NCBI GenBank assembly: GCA_964017125.1
Contig: OZ024903.1
Span: 85,552,865 to 85,616,864, forward strand
DNA from: Flabesymbios commensalis
Lineage: Eukaryota > Annelida > Polychaeta > Terebellida > Flabelligeridae
Reading direction: 5' to 3'
Length of the DNA: 64,000 nucleotides
Under the pieces are notes generated by a model that did no database searches, had not been told where the DNA came from, and worked only from the letters and a program-made list of their open reading frames with translations. Below are positions 58,952 to 64,000 of this stretch, in pieces (within the stretch, counting starts at the first letter, position 1; every line of letters begins with the position of its first letter). Made by a program: the position numbers and the translations under genes.

Positions 58952-59059
58952 CCGTATTCTCGTACAAGTTACGATATATCGTAGGCTTCTGATTGGTCGA
59001 GATGGCCATCTCGACCAATCAGAAGCCTACGATATATCGTAACTTGTACGAGAATACGG
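58952..59059. repeat. Perfect 108-bp palindrome without spacer
   Basis: Left arm 58952-59005 and right arm 59006-59059 are exact reverse complements, 54 bp each, meeting at ATGGCCAT. Inner blocks include TTACGATATATCGTAGGC. It lies about 420 bp left of the unit 2 start. Confidence 0.97.
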
Positions 59060-62000
59060 GCCCTGGCTATTTCAAAAACCAAGCTATCTGGAACTTGCGC
59101 AATTTATGTAAGGGTAAAATTTTGCCCAGCACAGATTTGTAGCAAAATATTTTGTATATGTTTGTTGAAAATTATAAAAATCGGTAACCCGTTACTTTGT
59201 ATGTGAAGCCTCGCCTTTACCTGTCATAAACATGAAGATTTAGATATGGCTCATATATAGATGATAAGATAATATTGAAGAAGATACAAAATATGCCAGC
59301 ATTGACAATTTTAGTGAAATCACAGGATGCAAGCACAATATTTTCATTTCACTTCGCTCATGGCGGCCATTTTGAAAATACGTTGATTAGGATAATTTAC
59401 GGGTTTCGCTACATACCATTTTAACTCCAATAGAGAAAATCATTTGCATATAATGTTGGCGGCCATTTTGAATTCCGGACAGTATATTTTATTATGCAAT
59501 ACTGCAGCTCAATTAGTCCATATTTTACTGTGTTATACGTATGATTATGGTCTACAAATGAGCTAGATACCTGCGACCTTGGTCTACAGACTAATAGTAT
59601 ACATATACATGTAACGTAGAGCCTACATTACGGGTCGGATGCCTGCGACCTTAGTCTACAAACTAATGGTATACATATACATGTAACGTAGAGCCTACAT
59701 TACGGGTCGGATGCCTGCGACCTTAGTCTACAAACTAATGGTATACATATACATGTAACGTAGAGCCTACATTACGGGTCGGATGCCTGCGACCTTAGTC
59801 TACAAACTAATGGTATACATATACATGTAACGTAGAGCCTACATTACGGGTCGGATGCCTGCGACCTTAGTCTACAAACTAATGGTATACATATACATGT
59901 AACGTAGAGCCTACATTACGGGTCGGATGCCTGCGACCTTAGTCTACAAACTAATGGTATACATATACATCTAACGTAGAGCCTACATTACGGGTCGGAT
60001 GCCTGCGACCTTAGTCTACAAACTAATGGTATACATATACATGTAACGTAGAGCCTACATTGCGGGTCGGATGCCTGCGACCTTAGTCTACAAACTAATG
60101 GTATACATATACATGTAACGTAGAGCCTACATTACGGGTCGGATGCCTGCGACCTTAGTCTACAAACTAATGGTATACATATACATGTAACGTAGAGCCT
60201 ACATAATTATAGCAGAGGATCTATATATAATATGGGCCGGATGCCTGCGACCTTGGTCTACAGACTTATGTTATACATAATTATAGCAGAGGGTCTATAT
60301 ATAATATGGGCCGGATGCCTGCGACCTTGGTCTACAGATTCATGTTACATAATTATAGCAGAGGGTCTATATATAATATGGGCCGGATGCCTGCGACCTT
60401 GGTCTACAGATTCATGTTACATAATTATAGCAGAGCGTCTATATATAATATTGGCCGGATGCCTGCGACCTTGGTCTACAGATTTATGTTATACATAATT
60501 ATAGCAGAGGGTCTATATATAATATGGGCCGGATGCCTGCGACTTTGCATGGTCGGCGGAATAATGTTATACATATAACCAAGGAGGTTATATAAGGTCT
60601 ACATATGAGCTGGATGCCTGCCACCTTGGTCTGCAGACAAATGCAGTCCCAACAAAAGTTACTCGTTAGCCTATATATCGGTTTGACGTTGGCCCAACGA
60701 ACATTTGTTCAACGTCTCGTGTCCCCAGTTGTTTCCATCCAGTTTAGCTGGTACTGTACAAAGGTGGCCTAAACTAGCTGGAATTCATTCATGCATTCAT
60801 TTAATTAAATTGAATGAATGCATGAATGAATCCCAGGTAGTTTTAAATTTTATGAGCTGAGCATCGATGTGTTGGTAAAGATAGGCCCTTAAAGCTATGC
60901 ATTCGCGTTAAATGCTTGGATTCAATATAAAACCTGAAGAATAGTGGAGTTTATCATATTGTTGGGAGCTAGAAGTTGGGTTGTGAAGAAAATTAAATTT
61001 ACAAAGTTAAACACCAAAAAAATAAATTAACATGAATAGTAATTTGAATATATTCTTTTCACGGATTAGTTTATCTGGTAGTCTTGTTGATTTGCTTACT
61101 GTGATGATATTATTTGTCCTTAGTTTTCTTTTTAATATATTTCTTTTTATTATAATAGAGGGGCCTACTCCAATACAGTAACATTCACCATGAGATTACA
61201 TTTATATATATATATATATATATATTATTCTAGATCAGCACCATTTACAATAAGAAAATCGGTCCTGTACATAGGCCTGTACATCCATAAAAACATCGCT
61301 TTCTTTGTGAACGATTGTAGGTGAATAAAATGACAACTACTAACAAATCAGTAAAATAAGTCAGCTTGAAATATCGCCATCTTAATATGGGGTGAGTCGT
61401 TTTAATATGGAGGATGTTTAACATCCTTTTTTATTCATTTTGTATAAATTACAGCTGATAAAAGTGTTTTTATTAAGTTCTCAACATTATGACATCATAG
61501 CTTGAAGTGTAATTTTGAATCCAAAAAATATGTTGCGTGAATGTATAGCACGATTATAGTCGTTTTGATTCCGCTGTGGCGACACACAACTTCAAATGGG
61601 TGGACATTTAAATTACACTACTTAGGGGCTTAAGGGTTAACTAACATTTTCACTTTTAATAAGGTATCGAAACACAACCCATGTAATATATCGAATGCAA
61701 GCCATCACGATGCATTAAAGCATCATTTTACATCCCTGAAAACAGACTTAATGTTCCTACAACTAGAGGTATTAGAATGAATATTTCCATGAAACTGGTT
61801 TACCAATACATGGTAATTCTCTTTAATTTCTCACCCACTTCAAATCATCTTCATCTACTACAAGTCGAGAATTGTGACAGCAATTCGCGGCGTGTAGTGG
61901 ACGAAGATGACAATGGTAAATTCAGGCTTGAAAGGGTTAAAGCTGAGATGAACGCTAAAAATAGCTGACATTTGACGTACCATGAATGTACGTACAGCAC

Positions 62001-62279
62001 TTTCCAAGTCACGTTTCATTTCAGGTTGTACCCTCGCAGTTTGTACCCATCAAACACAGGACGTTGAAACAATGATGGCTTAATGTTGAGCCAGCGTCGT
62101 ATAAGCTCTTATTTTGATGCATGCATTGTATTCAGAATATTATGTGTGATTATAATTATATGGCATGCGTGCTCAATTAAAGTGCTCTAACAAAAGCTTA
62201 TTACCCCTCTATTAACGTAATTTTTTTCAGAATATGTCATGCGTGCAAATAATGCAGCACGAGTCCTACAATACTTAAA

Positions 62280-64000
62280 TTAATTGCTAAATGTTCTTGG
62301 TTTTACTACTATTTTATATCTGGGTGGATTATCAATAGTGGTGTGGCCATAATCAGCTGATCTGTACGACACCAGCTTAGTGCCATCTGGTGAATTGAAT
62401 GTGAAGTTTTGCACCAGTGTGACAATGAGCATGAACAATCTGTTGACAGCAAGTTGTTTTCCAAGGCAAACTCGAGGACCAGCACCAAACGGAACAGCCC
62501 TGCAAGAAGAGGAATACTTTGATTAAATAATCTGTAATAATATAGGCTATAGGACTTGTGATGTTCGTTTATTTTGTTTGCGGTAAAAAAGTCACAATGA
62601 CCCTGAATATTCAGAGTAAATTATTTTGTGAACTATAACAAAACATATTACATCTGCCTACAATAATTTAAAGTGGGAACATTTTATTTTTATTATACTG
62701 AACCGGCAAATAAACATAGAACACATACGCAAGTAAACTTGCCAAATTAATATTGAGTATACTCCGGTACATCATTACGCACTAGATATAAATTATTATA
62801 GATGCTATCCATGGAAAATTTTGGAAGATATGGAAACTAGAGAAAGAATTTTAGCGTGAACAACAATATTTTATTTCAAAATTGCAAGAAAATTATACAT
62901 ACTGAGCTCGAACAGGATGATCTGGCGATAGAATTTTACCCTCGGAATCTAAGAAACGTTCAGGATCAAAGCATTCAGGTTTATGCCAATACTCTTCATC
63001 CATATGAGATCCCATCACGAAGGGAAGTACCTATAAGAGACGCTAAATGATATAACTATCGCTACCTGCTGAATCTGTATGCTCGTAGTATTTGAAGATG
63101 GAATCACTGATGCAAGTTCCAGTTTCAGATTTAAAAAAATATTCCTGTTTATAAACAGTATTTATATGATAATAATAAATTAATTATAAGATAACATTTT
63201 CAAAACGAAAATATAAGAAACCATTTTGAGATGAGTAAATAAATTCCAGATACGTCAACTTTTCTAATTGAATATCCACTCGATCTATAAATAATGCAAA
63301 TGATTCGAGGATATTACACTCCTAAGACCATGGGAAAACTTTATTAGGCCCTACTTTAAATTTTTAAACCTCATAATATATACTGTAGATTAACGATTAT
63401 AGGTTATTTAATTCGCCGATATATACCTGGGGATATAAGCTTACCTGGAGAACAATTCAAATACATAATGCTCGACAATTAACCCTTTAACCGCCGGTGC
63501 CGCATATATTCGGGTTTTCATGTTTTATTAGCACATTAAGTACTACCTTTTAAACATGTTAAAGATAAAATGTGACATCAATCAGCAATATTTAAAAACA
63601 GTTGACGTCCATTTTGTCAAATCTGAATAATTTTCACTCACTTGAAGTTGTGGATCGCGTCAGCGAGACACAACTTCAAGTGGGTGTAAAATCAGATTGA
63701 ATAATTTGGCGGTTAAAGGGTTGATTTTAATGTAATGAGATTAGAATGCTCACCGGGGTGCCTTTTGTGACTTTATATCCCCCAACCTCTGTGTCTTCAG
63801 TCGTCATATGTGGTATCGCATTAGGAATTATGGTGGTGAACCTTAGAACTTCAAGTAGACTTGCATACGTATAAGGCATACGGGATTTATCATGAACAGA
63901 CACCATTTGGTCACCCAGTACCCGCTCTGCCTCCTCAGCTATCTTCTCCTGAACAGCTGGGTGATGAAGTAAGATGTTTAGAAACAAATACAGCGTCGTG
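62280..64000 (-). CDS. Partial P450 copy B: exons 4-6, exon 4 cut by window edge
   Basis: Exons at 62280-62499 (exon 6), 62903-63030 (exon 5) and 63754 to beyond 64000 (exon 4, expected end 64016). Coding sequence is the same as copy A as far as I can see, including Met in the I-helix position and the heme motif. If exons 1-3 exist for this locus they must lie to the right of the window; copy B would then be the nearer, and more likely used, 3' end. Confidence 0.88.
63483..63720 (+). mobile_element. TTAA hairpin MITE (family H), duplicated copy
   Basis: Same insertion as 56640-56877, carried by the tandem duplication, about 33 bp from the exon 4 donor of copy B. Confidence 0.9.

Larger units (their letters stand above)
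52634..59476. repeat. Tandem segment, unit 1 (6,843 bp)
   Basis: Sequence from 52634 onward reappears from 59477 at a constant offset of 6,843 bp up to the window edge. By eye it is almost identical: the one difference I noticed is T at 55886 against G at 62729. The homology begins sharply at GGACAGTATATTTTATTATG. Bases left of the two junctions do not match, so the breakpoint is exactly at 52634/59477. No insertion-type repeat marks the junction. Confidence 0.95.
59477..64000. repeat. Tandem segment, unit 2 (cut by window edge)
   Basis: Copy of 52634-57157. Both minisatellites recur (59561-60208 and 60209-60633), as do the flanking repeat remnants and the partial P450 exons. The unit continues past the window. 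Confidence 0.95.

Noticed and set aside
57174-59476. Exons 1-3 for P450 copy A
   Set aside because: Searched by eye on the minus strand for the exon 1-3 motifs with splice sites; none found.

Overview
The window is AT-rich, intron-rich animal DNA with no bacterial or viral gene content. Split genes with long introns, tRNA-derived SINEs, non-LTR retrotransposon relics and many small TTAA-flanked or palindromic elements all point to a metazoan. The 8-bp palindrome TAGGCCTA is scattered through it unusually often. A marine invertebrate deuterostome (echinoderm or hemichordate type) is my best guess, but the sequence alone does not prove it.

The only host genes I can support are cytochrome P450s of clan 2 (CYP2-like), all on the minus strand. 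One is complete: six exons between 29423 and 7309 join with consensus splice sites and consistent phases (0, 0, 1, 0, 2) into a 513-residue protein. It has a membrane anchor, the C-helix WxxxR, an I-helix segment, ExxR, PERF and the heme-cysteine motif. Its first intron is 13.7 kb and full of repeats. A second locus at the right end carries only the last three exons (I-helix to stop). These sit inside a segment that is tandemly repeated with a 6,843-bp period (52634-59476, then 59477 to the window edge), so the three exons occur twice. No exon 1-3 counterpart lies between the two copies.

Region by region: 1-7 kb holds a LINE 3' relic inside an inverted-repeat pair, several inverted-repeat elements, a dimeric SINE and palindromic MITEs. 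7.3-29.4 kb is the intact P450 gene; its introns contain a concatemer of inverted-repeat units (11.8-12.6 kb), a CpG-rich TIR element (16.0-17.2 kb), a 3.5-kb foldback-type element (17.5-21.0 kb) with another transposon nested in it, SINEs and MITEs. 29.4-52.6 kb is intergenic: hairpin MITEs, a damaged LINE with endonuclease and reverse transcriptase (35.8-39.1 kb), SINEs, a GATT microsatellite and a cluster of TTAA elements (43-47 kb). 52.6-64 kb is the tandem segment, with two related minisatellites and the partial P450 copies, plus a 108-bp perfect palindrome just left of the second unit.

The observations most worth checking are: all P450 copies have Leu or Met where the I-helix normally has an acidic residue; the 3'-exon cassette is duplicated without 5' exons; an abundant MITE carries a conserved, covarying hairpin, and its copies lie just downstream of P450 5' splice sites.
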